Positions 11,341-24,075 of a stretch of DNA of 64,000 nt are shown piece after piece (positions within the stretch are counted from its first letter, which is position 1; each line of letters opens with the position of its first letter). The position numbers and the translations under genes were made by a program. The notes under the pieces are model-generated. The model saw nothing but the letters and a program-made list of their open reading frames with translations, was not told where the DNA came from and did no database searches. Origin of the DNA: Stratiolaelaps scimitus (taxonomy: Eukaryota > Arthropoda > Arachnida > Mesostigmata > Laelapidae); the NCBI GenBank assembly GCA_019614645.1, contig JABWDB010000004.1, positions 17,918,001 to 17,982,000 on the forward strand. The letters run 5' to 3'.

Positions 11341-14300
11341 TTACGGTGCTCAGGTATATTAATTAAACATATGTCGACATAGAGGCGCCGCAGACGAATG
11401 TGAAAGCGACGATCTCCTACGATCTCTGATTGCTGCCTTCTTCCCCCCGCGCCAAATGTGTGTGAAGCGTTCTGTATAAAAGGTAGATCTATTATAAAAA
11501 CATCGCCGGAATAATTTGATACGTTCATAATGCGTGCCGCCTGCTTGCGCTGTTATATGACGGTAGAGCATGTACACCTCGGTGGACAGCGATAGGTTTC
11601 TGCGTCGGATTGACATCACCAGTAAAAGAAGTATCGTACAATTGAGGCAACTTTTTGTACACTGACTGTCTTCGTTCATTTGGTGCAGGGAGGGTAATTC
11701 GCCCGCTAAAGGCAGCCCCCGGATATTCATCGCATATAATAGTACCGGGCCGATTCCCTTGCTTGATTACGGATCGTAGTAGTGGTAGTAGTTCTATTAT
11801 AACGCGTATAGCATTTTGGCAGCCGGTTCCCCATACGAACTTCTATAGATGAGTGGGAGAAAAATATCGAGAGAGGGCGAACCAGCGGGAGACCGCATCC
11901 ACAGGAAACGCCGACGTTATACTAAATATAGGTTACATTGGCTGCCCGATAGTGGCTGCTAGCGCCAATCGCACAGCAAGGCCGCGCACTCACACGTACG
12001 CGCACATAGGCATTGCGTTAATTAGGCGCGGAATGGTATAGCGAGATAAGGTTAAACATGCAGAGGGCTACGTCGGCGCAGACGCCTGCGCTTTGGATAT
12101 ACACACATGCACCGGCACACGGACAGTCATGGCGACCGGCGAGCTATCATGTGCGGCTGTAGGGCTCGCTGTACGAGGGGCGATACCGTTAGTGAGAGCG
12201 GGCGAGGTGAGGAAGCACACAGAGGCTCTGTATACCACGGAGGCCAATGCACGGAGGCGCTAAATGCAAACCGCCGTCCGAACTACATACAAAGCATATC
12301 TAATTAATGACGAATGAATAACACCAGATGGAACGGACGACGAAGCTATTATGTGTGTACTAATAGGGGGCACCCGCGGCGCGTGTGTTCGTCTGCAATT
12401 CGCGAACGGTGAAGGGCACGATGAGGATGAAGATGTGAAGAAAGAGATGAAGGAATCGACCCCATGTCTTGCTGGCCCGCCATTCCGTTCGACTCCACCA
12501 TCTCCTATATATATATATAAGTACAGTCCGTATGTATGCTCTGCTGCCACGGTCTCTTTTCACATACGCACGGATATCTATACGAACTCGGCTGGACTTC
12601 GTCAGAATCTCTCACGAAGCTCTCTGACGAGTAGTGATGCTAGTGCTAGTGGCAGTAACGGCAGCAGCAATAGAGCCTTACCCAGAAACCCGCCTGCAAA
12701 GAGCTAAGGCGCTGATAGGGCTCGACAGCCAGGCCAGCTCGACTCGGGCCAGGCTTTCTCTGCAGTCTCTTTCTCCGTTTCGCCACCGGCCTTAAGGCGG
12801 CAGGTGAGAGCCTGGAGTGTGATTGGGGCTCATAGCAAGAATAGAAGCTGAACAAGCCTTCGCCTACGAAACTGCACACGAAGAACAATAGCAGCGATGT
12901 GAATTTCCAACTGTAGACTGCTGCCGCTACCGAGAAGAGGGCATAACTTGCATTCAGGTGTCTATTCATATAGAGCGATAGCCAAATAGTTGCGTAAATG
13001 CTACCCCATTAACTGAGATCAACAAGAGATATCCTTCGGCTTTAAGGCCGTTAAACAGATTTGTTAATCATGGGATGAGTACCGCCTATTGCTGCATATC
13101 GAGAGAGTTCACGACGCCTCTTGCGTTGTATGGACTAGTTTGCAAATCACGTAGACAGCAGTGTATAGCCATGTGCCAAGTGCCTTTGCCTTTCGTGCTG
13201 CCCGAGATGTATAGAATGCCCATCGTTGTCCTCGTCGGCGTCAGGCGTTTCGGAGCAGAAACCACCCGTTGATATTTCACGTTCCTACGCTAGCGAAACA
13301 CCCTCAACTCGATGTCGGGCAGTAAGTATGCTATGCCTATTACTCTGAGCAGGGCCATTTTACCAAGTCACTGTGTGCGGACCCGTGGCCCGTTCGCAAG
13401 GGCTCGACCCGCTTCTATACTTCACGCTGACACCCCACGTACGAACGAGCGAGTGATGTCCCATTCAGATGTCCTTACGCGACCCCGGGGCATGGACCCT
13501 GCTCTTTCAGACAGCGAGCAGCGGAGGGGGACAGACACAAACAGGCTTCGGCAGCAGCAGCAGAAGCAGCACGCAAAGGCCCAGCTGACGGGGTGGGTGT
13601 CTAGCTGGCACCGCAGCACGCGGCGCAGACAAAACGAAATTTTCAAACTTCGCCGTGGGTCGCCTCGTCTTCAGTACTGCCCTCTTCAGAGCTCTCTACC
13701 CGGTCCCGCTGTTCTACTCATGCACACGCCTGCCGAAGCCCTCTGCATTACCAACGCAATGCGAAAAGTCCCAGTTTCTCTCGCCTTTCTCCACTCCATG
13801 TGTGCGAGAGAGAGAGAGAGATATGCATTGTCTGTTGTTCCACATACAGCAGTATGCTCCTATGTCGCTTCTTATGCTCGATCACTCCTCTAGTATCTCT
13901 CGGTCTTTGTTGGCTCCTGGACCCACGAAGTGTAGCTCGAACTGTGATGCTCGCCGTACGATGCGAAGCGGAGCTCGAATGTCTGTAGCCAACCATGGGC
14001 GGGCGCGCCGTCTATGGACACTTGGGGCTTAATCCTGGCCTAGGGCGCATCAGCTGGCAGCAACTTAGGAGAAAAGTAGATCAATAAGAAGAAAAGGGAG
14101 AAGGCGATCAAATCTTTATTGATTTACCTCGTCCCCTCGATGGAAGCTTGTTCGCTGCCCCGGGGGGTTGCCGGCGGGTAGAAAAGAACGATGTTGGACA
14201 AGGGCGGGCGGCAGGCAATGCTCAGAGTCTTCTTAGCCCATCACTCGCAACTGCCATAAATGGCGATCCCCTCGCCAGGGAAGGCGTCAGAAGCTGCAGA

Positions 14301-15799
14301 TCCTGCAGCAGATTCTTGTTCGTCGAGCTTACCGCCTGCCTGTTCAATCTCTTCTCTTCGATGACCCCGCAAAGTATGCCCGCTCGCTCGCTCGCCGTGC
14401 AAACCTGTGCGTGCCAGTTCAACCTTTCCCTAACCATCCCGACGCCTGAGTCGAACAGTCAGTAGTGCCGTTCAGAAATAGACGAGTAGTTTCAAGTGAA
14501 CACGTTGCTGTAAAAAAGGCGAACAGCTACCGCTATCGAGCACTGTACCAACGTACCACTACCAGCAGGTAGCGTTGCTTGCAAGAAATCAACCAACCTG
14601 TTATTTTCGAAATGAACCGAGGTCCCTGACGGACCAGCATAGTCTGGAGTTCGGACATCGTTCGCGCTGTAATTGCAAGCTAACCGCCGCGTCGTCCTCA
14701 TGTCCTGCTCGTCCGTGATACATGATCAACGAGGCCAGCCGGTAGTACGGGTGTTTCCGGGGGGAGGCTATTCTTGATACCGTCAGCTCTGGCAACGCAA
14801 CCCTACAGTCGGCAAATCCATATTTTTCTCTCCTATCGAACGACTTGATTCCTCTTGGCTGCCATTTTCCCGGTATTGAGTCATCACACCCTCCCGGGTG
14901 GCATTGTATTATACCAATGGTTACCACTCTCTTGTTTTATTTCGATCTCGATTGATTCATATTATATTTAGGTCCATTTCATATTGTCGACAGATTTCGA
15001 CGTTCGACGTACATGTGTCGTGCCGTATACGTCGAGACCACGTACACCACTGCTCCGATGTCCCTGTTCGCCGCTTCATTGCCAATTCACTTCATTTCAC
15101 TCCGTTTGTTTGCTGCGTCCGCTCTGTCAAAACATTCCGTGGCTGGCAGTGCGCACATTCGTTGCCACATCGCTACGGCGAGCGAACGAACGAGAAGCGA
15201 CTGCCTTCCGTTCGGGCTGTACTGTCGTTGTGTCTGTCTGCTGTTACCGCTGCAACGATGTCGCTGCGTTTCGGCGTCTCCGCCGCCAGCCATCCTCCTA
15301 ATACAACCAACGGCTGCTCTCAATTGTACTCGTTGCAGGCTCTCGACCAAACGACGCCTGGCTGCCTCGTTTGCCGACTTCTGCACAGAGTTACGACTGC
15401 TGCTAAGAGATGTCCCATGATAGGGAGAGACAACTACGAGGCAATCGTGGGATGGGCGAATGAGGGGCGAGACAGTGAGAGGAACGAAGTTGAGGGCAAA
15501 GGAAGACGCTACGAAAAGCATCAGACGGGTGCTGCTGCTGCTGCTGCTCAGCGAAAGGAGACGAATTAGAAAATGCCTCGGAGACGTCGTATGTCGTTTG
15601 ATCAAAATTGCGCCCCAGAGTGAACACTATCCCCCAACAAGCCCCGTCCACTCCCACGGCTGTTTCTATCTTGCCTTCGCTCGAGCGAAGGAAAAGCTCA
15701 AAACACACCCTAGCCAGTGTTCCATTGTGACATCGAGCCGATCCCCCGCCCTCCTCTGGTTTAACTGCCGAGTTTGTTGGAGTCTAAAGGAAGGCTGAA
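11341..15799. other. no gene seen
   Basis: Balanced-composition DNA with short open frames on both strands and no domain signal. Includes a short TA run at 12505-12520, AGC repeats near 13550-13563 and a short GA run at about 13808-13820. Frames at 13312-13893 (+) and 14898-15569 (+) are among the longest here but are low in complexity or lack splice support. Confidence 0.5.
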
Positions 15800-15870
15800 G
15801 CCGACCGTGTCGTCTTCGGCCGGGCGCTGCCGTGTTTAGTGTCCCGACCGAAGACCCCCCCCCGGTCGGC
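15800..15870. repeat. 71-nt three-segment hairpin
   Basis: Outer arms GCCGACCG (15800-15807) and CGGTCGGC (15863-15870) pair perfectly. Middle arms GTCTTCGG (15812-15819) and CCGAAGAC (15848-15855) pair perfectly. Inner CGGG (15821-15824) pairs with CCCG (15843-15846) around an 18-nt loop. The interruptions are a tgtc/7C internal loop and one c/a mismatch, giving 20 Watson-Crick pairs. Size and shape fit a miRNA precursor or a fold-back element; no known mature miRNA is recognised. It lies just upstream (in + coordinates) of the minus-strand open frame at 15.94-16.29 kb. Confidence 0.7.
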
Positions 15871-15936
15871 GCGAGATCTGAGACGAACGGGTCATGTCCT
15901 TCATCTTTGCTGCGGCAGCAAAAGTCTGCTGTCATT

Positions 15937-16203
15937 TTACTCATCTCCCCCTGCCCGCTTGCGGGCGGTTAACGCTTGGAGACGCAACTGAATGTCCTCC
16001 ATTGCTGCGCTTACCGTGCGTAGCATCCTAAGTCGGTGATTTCTTGCCGGAGGGATAGACCCCGTCCGCGGCGGACCTTGCCCGTTACTAGAACAGACAC
16101 CGATACTGCTTTTGTCGAGGTCCTGCACAAAGTGAACAGCCCAAGGGTTCACTGGCCCATCTTCAAGCTGTCTCAGTAAACGCAGGGTCCGAGCTTCGGG
16201 CAT
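15937..16203 (-). CDS. hypothetical protein or exon, unrecognised
   Basis: From the first ATG (complement of 16201-16203) the frame runs about 88 codons to TAA at 15937-15939. It stays open about 29 codons further upstream, to around 16290. The protein is not repeat-derived: it starts MPEARTLRLLRQLEDGPVNP, includes a polar middle (SSNGQGPPRTGS) and ends in an amphipathic, basic stretch (VSAAMEDIQLRLQALTARKR). A second minus-strand open frame lies immediately upstream (16266-16514) in another frame. No signal peptide, membrane segment or known domain. It could be a real small exon or chance. Confidence 0.2.
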   Translation of the reverse strand: MPEARTLRLLRQLEDGPVNPWAVHFVQDLDKSSIGVCSSNGQGPPRTGSIPPARNHRLRMLRTVSAAMEDIQLRLQALTARKRAGGDE

Positions 16204-16549
16204 CCGCAACGCACCTTTCGTTAGTTGCTCTCGCTCAACGTTGCCATTTTTGTCATCGGCAATTTTTAAGAAATTACTGCTGCTTTTAAAGTATCATTTG
16301 TACCTAAAGATATTGTAGATGCGGTTGACAACTGCATTCGAATTACTTCCTTTAGTAGTTTTCCAGATGCCGTGAGCCTGAAGCGACCACAAATGCTGCC
16401 GATTACTAATAATACGTGGTCAGCGGTAAAAGCACGTATAACGAGAAGTTCCGCTTTTGAGGTCCCGAGGTGCGTGTAATCATTCCTGAGTACAGCATAA
16501 CTATCTGTCGTCACTATGCTCTCTGCCGCGCTATTCCTCCCATCTGTCT

Positions 16550-17083
16550 CCTTTTCCTCAGATAGAAATACATTCTATAGTATAGCGCGTTGTGTCGTCA
16601 TACAGCCTATCGCTGTTCATTCCGGCCTCGAGCTCTACCTCTGCCTACATATTGTTCCCTTTTGGTTTTCCAAGTAGGGTTTTTTTTCCCAATTTGGTTT
16701 CCTCTTCGTGCTGTTTCTTCCCTATACCACTATGCGCTATTACCATCCCTTCCCCTAAGCACTACTTTCTCCCAGCGCGCTTCTAGCCTTCTTCTCGTTT
16801 ACTCGCGCGCCATCGCCCTATCGTCCACACCGTCTCGCGCTCGGAGGGCCCACGCACCGACGACGCCATAGGACCCCACCTTTGTGGGCCTATCCCCCAC
16901 CCACACACATATTTATCTACAACCACTTTGATTTATCTTCCCTACGTTGGCTCGGTGTTTCGCTCATTCTCTCCATGTTTCTCGAAGTCGCTCCCGACTT
17001 TCCTTTGGCGTGGATCGTCATCCCTTAATCTCTAACCTCATTCCATGGGGTGAGGGATCTGCTCATCCTCCAGTTTGGTATCT

Positions 17084-17127
<44 letters not shown>

Positions 17128-17420
17128 GCGGTATCCGCTTGGTCTCTTTCGGTCTTCGTGTCTCGTTGTTGGTAGCGGCCGGACAGGCGCGCTCTGCCAC
17201 TGTTGGTGCAGGACGACCGAACGAGTGTGTCTCTCCGGTGCGGTGCCTATTGCCGCATTACCCTGACGATGTGGTTCGTTGGCAACGGCTGTTTGCTCTC
17301 GCCCCATCCCAAACTGTCTCTATCTCTCTCATTCTTTCTGTCGTCTGCATTGCTGCTCCGTTCGGAGGTTCCGCATCGTTGCCCCGTACGCATCGTCATC
17401 GTGGATCCGCAGCCGTCCAC
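16550..17420 (+). other. kilobase-scale pyrimidine-rich + strand block
   Basis: The + strand is dominated by C and T over nearly 900 bases, ending in a long pure CT run at about 17092-17126. Open frames here read as Ser/Leu/Phe/Pro-rich sequence and are not credible proteins. Such skew is common in introns and 5' regions, and such tracts can adopt triplex structures. Confidence 0.7.
17092..17126. repeat. (CT)17 microsatellite
   Basis: Longest pure CT run in the window, preceded by a C run. Confidence 0.97.
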
Positions 17421-17962
17421 CAGCTGAGCAGAGGCAAGCGTTGTCCAACTGTGCGACAGTAGTTGTAGCAGTAGTAGCAGCAGCAGCTATTCGCTCGCTG
17501 TTCTCCTTTGCCGCTTTGGTCTGGCAACTCAGAACACCCCATTGAGAGAGAAAGAAAGAGAGGACATGGCAAGCACTGAGACACACCCGGCATCCGAAAG
17601 GCAGCAGCACCGGACCCTGCGGGAGTGGGGGGGGGGAGCAAGAGTACAACGAACAAATCGCACGAAGAACAAGACCAGATAACAACGAACCTCAGCAGGA
17701 GGTAGAGGGCAAGAAGCAAACGAAAGGACGCCGCAAACAAGGATGACTCCGAAATCGAAGGAACACGAGAAGTAGAATCAAGCCGGGTAAAATCACGACG
17801 GCGACTATGATGATGGTGATGATAACAATAGCTGGAATCGCGTGGTTGGGGGGGGCGTCGAGGAAGCCCTGGCCATGACAACAAAAAACTCCGCTGCTGC
17901 TTAGGCCCCTTCAGCGGTTAGAGGCACGAACTGTCGCCAGCCAACAATTGTATTGTAGACAA

Positions 17963-17989
17963 AGATATATATATATATATATATATATA
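17963..17989. repeat. (TA)13 microsatellite
   Basis: Pure TA run. Confidence 0.95.
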
Positions 17990-18330
17990 GCCCTAGCGGC
18001 GGGACATCGAGTCAGTTTCCACTCGGTCTCAATTTCGAATGACGGAAACGAATAGCCTACAATCTCTGAGCGCAGTGCCTCGTAGTTGTAAGAACACCGG
18101 GCCATTATTCTCAAATCGTTGTCGCACGATCGTCGCTTGCCCAGTATCATACCGTCAAGTATTGCCACACGAGCGTTTCATATGGCTGAGTGTGTGTATG
18201 TAAGCTTATCCTAATTTCATTTGTTTTTCTCCTTAGGCCACATTCGACCAGTGCACGTACCATGTACATACACATCGCTATGCGTATCCATCCGGTTGGC
18301 TCGTTCCGCCTCAATAGAACGGGGAGTGGT

Positions 18331-18415
18331 GCCCTATATGGTCTAGTGGTGAGCGTCTTGGACTACTAGATAAGAGGGGCATATATGGCGTAGGCTGAAA
18401 TCCTGCCAGACGCGG
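18331..18415 (+). mobile_element. tRNA-like module, probable tRNA-derived SINE head
   Basis: An A-box-like TGGTCTAGTGGT (18339-18350) is followed by TTGGACTACTAG, which resembles the anticodon region of serine tRNAs. A decayed B box GGCTGAAATCC (18393-18403) comes about 43 bases after the A box. The ends do not pair as an acceptor stem, so it is not a working tRNA gene. The A-box/B-box spacing and degeneration fit a SINE head or tRNA pseudogene. Confidence 0.5.
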
Positions 18416-19987
18416 AGAGTCGTTGGATTGCTTTATCGTTTTTCTTTATGTATGGATTCTTGCCAGGTACGACCAGCTTGCAGTAAGCAAATGTGGCCCC
18501 GACAGGACCTTTTAGTAATACCTAAAGGTTAAGTACTGTGACCAAGGGGGAGGCACAGCTTAGGCGGGAGGCTCTCTCATGCACATAAATATGTATAATA
18601 CAACGCTAGGAATACCGTAATGCATACCGAAAGTCTTGGAACTCCGCCTCAGATAAACCACAGCCGATGTATTCTCTATGCACTCAATCTCACTCCAGAC
18701 CTTTCAACAACTTCATGAGCGGGACAAACAGCGACAAAGCAGGACAAGAATCTAAGCAAGCGTCTGGTGATCTACTCTTCCTCCGTAGCATCTCATTTCA
18801 ATGGTCACGTACACGAAACACGCGTCGGTGCGGCCAAAGTCCGGGGGCTGCCTCCCAAGTGGCTATCGGGGTTGACTGAGTGAGTGAATGATTGTAGCAC
18901 TTCCATACACACAGAGGTGGTATATGATGGTTGATACGGCAGAGAATAGAACTAGTTAAGGCAGGCATCAGTACGACACGGATATCGGCTATCTATATCG
19001 ACAGTTGTACTCAATAGCGATAGAGCAGAGAAGAAGCAGGCTGCACTGCTGGTGGTACTACTGCCAAAGAAGGGTTACTGGACACCAATCAGCGTTACTG
19101 CTGCTGGCCAGTCTTATAGAGTATCCGTATGAGCTTCAGCAAAATGCACCGCTGCGCTCCCGGGTAGTCAGCGGATATCAGCCGCAGCTGCAGTCAAGAG
19201 AACAGAAGGGAATCAGAGTAGATGCTCTTCATCGTTGGTCGCCCGCGCGCAGTCCACATCCCTCATATCGCAGGGGAGAAAACTGAGCGAGAGAGAGAGA
19301 GAGAGAGCAACGAGACGCTTTGTCAAGCAAGACAACTCCCCTTCCCATTTCCATAGAGCGATACTTACGGGTATACTCGTAGATTGCTGTTCGACTCCTT
19401 GGCGTTACCGGTCCCATATCGGCCTAATTGCATCGGCGTCGTGCACCAACAACTCTCTTTATCTCTCTCTCTCTATCTCGCGTTGTGTGCGTTTTCTCGT
19501 TGTCTCAGTGTTCGGCAAGCACTCCCCCAAACAGTGAACGAGTCACGACCAACTCTCTGGCCGTGTTATTGTTGTAGCTGCACGTTACTGCCGGCGGGCG
19601 AACGTCGGTCTCGCTCGCCTGAGCCAAACGCTGGTTGTAGCTCGATGGATCCGGACCTGGCCATCTGCCTTTCTCTGCATCCTTCCGTTGCCACCGTCGA
19701 ATGCCGCCCTGTTCACCAGTATGCGTGGGCGAACAGCGGCTACCGGTAGTAGCAGCAGGAGAAAAATACTGGCCGCAATAGCTCTGCCCGATCGACTCTT
19801 CCGATTCCGTCATCTACTATTATACTTACTTGACGTCGTTGTCTATTACATGCATGAGTATGTATTGTAGCAGGCCAACGACAACGGCGTACGACGAGAG
19901 AGAAGTGCACCGCACAGAAAACGCTCTGCAGAAGCCAACACCCACACATATAGTCACACTCTCACGTCAATGAGGTAGCAGCCGTCG

Positions 19988-20010
19988 CTGCAGCAGCAGC
20001 AGCAGCAGCA
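19988..20010. repeat. (CAG)7 microsatellite
   Basis: Seven CAG units. Confidence 0.95.
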
Positions 20011-23000
20011 CGGCCACCGTCATCTTGCCAGACGGGAAAGGACAGCGGTACTGCCTGTACACTCCATGTACAACAGTTGCTCAGTGCTAACTCCAGTGTT
20101 TTGTCTATGTAATCGTGGCGATGCAAGCAGTATGTTGCTAGTAGTAGTCGTAGTATAGTAATACACATAGCATATGTTGTTGTTGTAGGGGTAGCAGTCG
20201 GCACTTCACCGGGGCTGTGGCTGATGCTGTAGTAAGCGTTGCAGGACGACGCTCCTATGTTCGACTGTCGTGCCGTGATGACTGGTCCATCTAAATAGTG
20301 ACTAGATGCTTGGACCCTGCCTCACTAAGTGGCACTGCAGTTACTGAGATGATGGGTACTCGCTATCGCCACTAATCGATACTTCTACTAGTCGACTTGG
20401 ACTACACCTAGCCGTTCGTTATGCACTCGGTCGAAGAAGGCAGCAATATAAAGGCAGTGACAGCGAGCAGAGCCATCTCGTTGTGCGTTGATCGTTGTAG
20501 TACTTCGATAATCCAATGTCCTCCTTCCACCGTTCACCCATACGGGTCTGAGTTGTATGATATGTATTTGTTTCTATTACCTCTGCATCACTTTGCTGAC
20601 GATAAAGGAGAATTCGAATTGAGTTGCATTGTATTGTATTGGACTGTTCCCACCTCCATCTTTTGCTGTCTACTGGACTGCCCAAGTCGCTTCTGTCGAT
20701 GCATTTATGTCGGACCTGTTCATCGACGAGTTCATAGCTTCCCCGCTTCGTCTGTCCATTGCATCCATCGTTTCGTAGTTTTCTAACATTGGGCCATCGT
20801 CCTCCGTCGCCTGCTTTAGCCGGTTGCGGTCGCCGTCCCTGTTGTCGCTGCTCGGCTTTCGCTTCCGTTCGCTCTAGTGGCTCGGCAGTGGACATTGGGA
20901 GCGTGCTATGCTCTCTATGGTGAATGACATGCTGTTCGGGGGGAAAAGGCGATGGTGGCTATGGAAAGTTGGGGGCGGGGAGGCAGTTTCGGGTGCTCCC
21001 TCGTCGGGCGCTGCTTACCGCTGGCTACTCTCGCCCGACTGTCGGACCAGTTCGTTGACTACGGTGGCAGACCGCTGATCGGCGAGCGTGCCCCTGGCCT
21101 TCGATAGGCGCCTCGTGGGCAGGACGCAGCGTTGGGTAGAGTCCTTCGACTGTTTTGGGGAATAGTGCGGAATACACTCGTGACGTTGAACGACAACGAC
21201 AGCGGCGGCAGAGGCGGCAGTCGCATAGCACGGCACAATCGAGAACGCATCACAACGCTGTGACCGACCGGGTCGAGCAGACGGCCGGGCCAGGGACAAA
21301 CGGACAGTCGACGGCCGTCGTCTCCCCATGCCCCAGTGCCCTGCCCGCGCGCAAACGCTTGGGCGCTACGCTTTTGCCGAGCACCAGGACGACGACAACG
21401 GCGACGGCGACAGCCGCGATGACGAGTCGGATACGGCTGGTCGGATTCGACCACAGCGGTCACACCAATGGAAAAGGGGTGCTTGCCGCTAGGCAAAAGA
21501 GAGGAGATGAAGGGCATACCACGCGCAGTTCTGGACCTCGCACTCAGCCAGAGAGCGAACGAGAGAGAGAGAGATGGAAAAATACTCATAGAGTTCAGAC
21601 CCGTCATCAAACCGGACCCAATGCGCTTCGATCGTCGTCGTCGTCGGTTGGTTCTGTGTTGTCGTAGGCTGGCCTGCAGACCAGGCCGGCATTGCCTGCC
21701 GAACGGCAGTGGTGGCCTGCAGCCTCATACAAAACCACCACCCCGCCACGGCTGGCTCGGCAAGAGAGCGTTTCCTGTCCCGTCACAAGGCAAGAGAAGG
21801 ACTATGGGACAGTGGAATCCCATTCTAGCGCTCGGGCACTGCCCGCACCGCTCCGAAGCACATAGACATGCTGGCTGACTGACTGACTGGCACTGCTCCC
21901 GAATTCGGGAACACGGCGACGACGACGACGACAACCAAATGCAGTCAGCAGTCAACGGCACAGCACATAGCGAGACGAGGCGAGACAGGCTTTATGATGG
22001 GTGGCGGTCCTAGTGGAAGTGGTGGTGGCGGCAGCAGTAGCAGCAGCAAAGGCGGAGGCGACGGCGGTGCCGAATGCTGAGGGAACACACAATGCAATGG
22101 CACAATAGCCGACCACGTCAAATATAGGGCATAAGAAAGGAAAGGAAGGAAGGAAAAAAACAGAAGAAGAAATGGAAGCCGCGGGAAGGCGACGAGGATA
22201 TGGCAGCAGGCGAACGAACGACATGGTTTATCGTTGTGTTTTTTTTTCAGCGCGGTCGTACGCCGTTTTGTTGATCCCCGTTGTACCTGTTCGTTTTCGA
22301 CAATGTATTGTTGTTAGCTGTCGGATCAGGTGGAATAGGACAAGATCCAAGGCGGGCGTACCGATCACCATGACTACTACTACAATGATCATCATAATAT
22401 TACACAAATATACAAAAGCAAGTGCTACGTGCCTGATATAAGCTGGGCAAACATTGACCGTGTCGACACGTCGGCATTCTATCATACAGTAGTATTTATT
22501 ATATACTGCGAAAATTCTGCTGACGCCGGGCCATGCAAGTCGGGTAAAGCGACCTCTCCCCACAAACAATCCCATAAAAGCTGTCATGATCGTTGTCACG
22601 ACTCATCCCCAGTGGTGAGTACATAGACGGACAGGAAAGATTTTGGCCGCACTTCTTCTTCTTCGTATCTTTGGCTCGGCTGGTTTTTGCTGGCTGTCAT
22701 GTTATCGACATCAGGCGTCGGCGTCGCTTCCTCGTTCTCTCCCCTCCTCCGCTGAACAGGCGACATGCAATCGGCATTAGGGCTCTGTCATGACCTGTCT
22801 TCTGTCGCTCGGCGAAGTTTATACCTGCCCTGGCCAGGCGCCGGCGCACAGCACAAACACCGCGCACTCAGCAGCTCCCCGCGCAGTGGCACTCCGAGGA
22901 GAGTGATAGAGAGAGGGCTTTATGATCTGAATGACAACTCGAATGACCGACCGGGCGCCAGCCAGCGCGCTCACCTAGCTACCTCCTACTCTCAATGCGT

Positions 23001-23438
23001 CGGCGGTAGCGGCTGTAGCTCGCTTGGCTCGTCGATATGCACCGTACGACTGACCGTGCGCGTTGCCTGTGAATGTCTACCGGCCCAGGGGGATCCAATG
23101 TCCAGCACGATCGCTACTGGTTCGGCGAGAATGTCGACAGCGATCCGTGCCGATGAGTTGCAGCAACACTAAAAGAGTAAGAAGTAGTAACAACAGCAGT
23201 AGGCTGCAGCAGCGTCACTCATATCCACAATCGGATAGCTGATACATGGATGCTGCTGCTAAAATGTATCCACGATTTCCATGGTGGGAGGGATTGTGAG
23301 GGTTGGGGGTTGTGCGCGGCTGGGACGAGGAGAAAGAGCAGGAATTCGAGCCTCCTTCAGTGAACTGATCAGTGAGCTTTGCATCCCCACCCTACTCTCA
23401 TGTAGGCTGGTAATGTAAGGACGATATGTCATTGGTTA

Positions 23439-23463
23439 TGTATATATATATATATATATATAT
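23439..23463. repeat. (TA)12 microsatellite
   Basis: Pure TA run. Confidence 0.95.
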
Positions 23464-24053
23464 GCAGAGAAGGGGGATGTCGGTCAGTAGTAGTAGCAGT
23501 TAGTGCGCCTGCATGTGATACATATATATTTTGTGCGGTGGCTGAGGGAACGACAATCCGGGGGGAATCCAGGGAATTCAGGCGAAATAATGAATATAAG
23601 CGCTGAGGGAGAAAGAGGGTCATTCATTTTTTAACCGCTGGCTAACTCGGTTGTGTATGTCTTCAATGCTTGCCGATGCACAGAGTGGCACGATGAGCCA
23701 CCGGCGACGACAATCTCATGTATGCCAACTCATCCCTTGGGCTGGTCACCAAACAGACGGATATACACACACACATGGTTGGCTCTACAGAGTGGATGCG
23801 GACTCCTATATCAAACCTGCAGCAGCAAGTCCAGGAATAAGCCAAAAGGATCCGGCATGGCCTCGTGGCCATGAGGACTCCGTCTTACCACAACGGCAAC
23901 AGCAACAACAGGGACGCCGATCTAAGATGATCCCCTGGACAACTCAGCCGGTCAGCAAAGCGAGTTCGCTAGGCTCTGGCCAGTAGATCGGGTCACATAT
24001 TTGTTCGCCGACGCGGATACAGCTCTCAGATGCACGACCACCACCATCTATAG

Positions 24054-24075
24054 ATACCATAACGGATTATGGTAT
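24054..24075. repeat. perfect 9-bp hairpin
   Basis: ATACCATAA and TTATGGTAT pair around a 4-nt loop (cgga). Small; may be chance. Confidence 0.75.

Larger units (their letters stand above)
18416..24053. other. no gene seen; triplet repeats
   Basis: Balanced to GC-rich DNA. Contains a GA run at 19288-19308, CAG repeats at 19988-20010, GAC repeats at 21388-21410 and 21916-21933, a purine-rich patch at about 22135-22175 and TA repeats at 23439-23463. A GTGAGT donor-like site follows an open frame at 22614, but no matching acceptor or recognisable protein supports an exon. Confidence 0.5.

Noticed and set aside
18331..18415. Functional tRNA gene
   Set aside because: No paired acceptor stem and a decayed B box; the same holds for the modules at 42.9, 50.4 and 63.3 kb.
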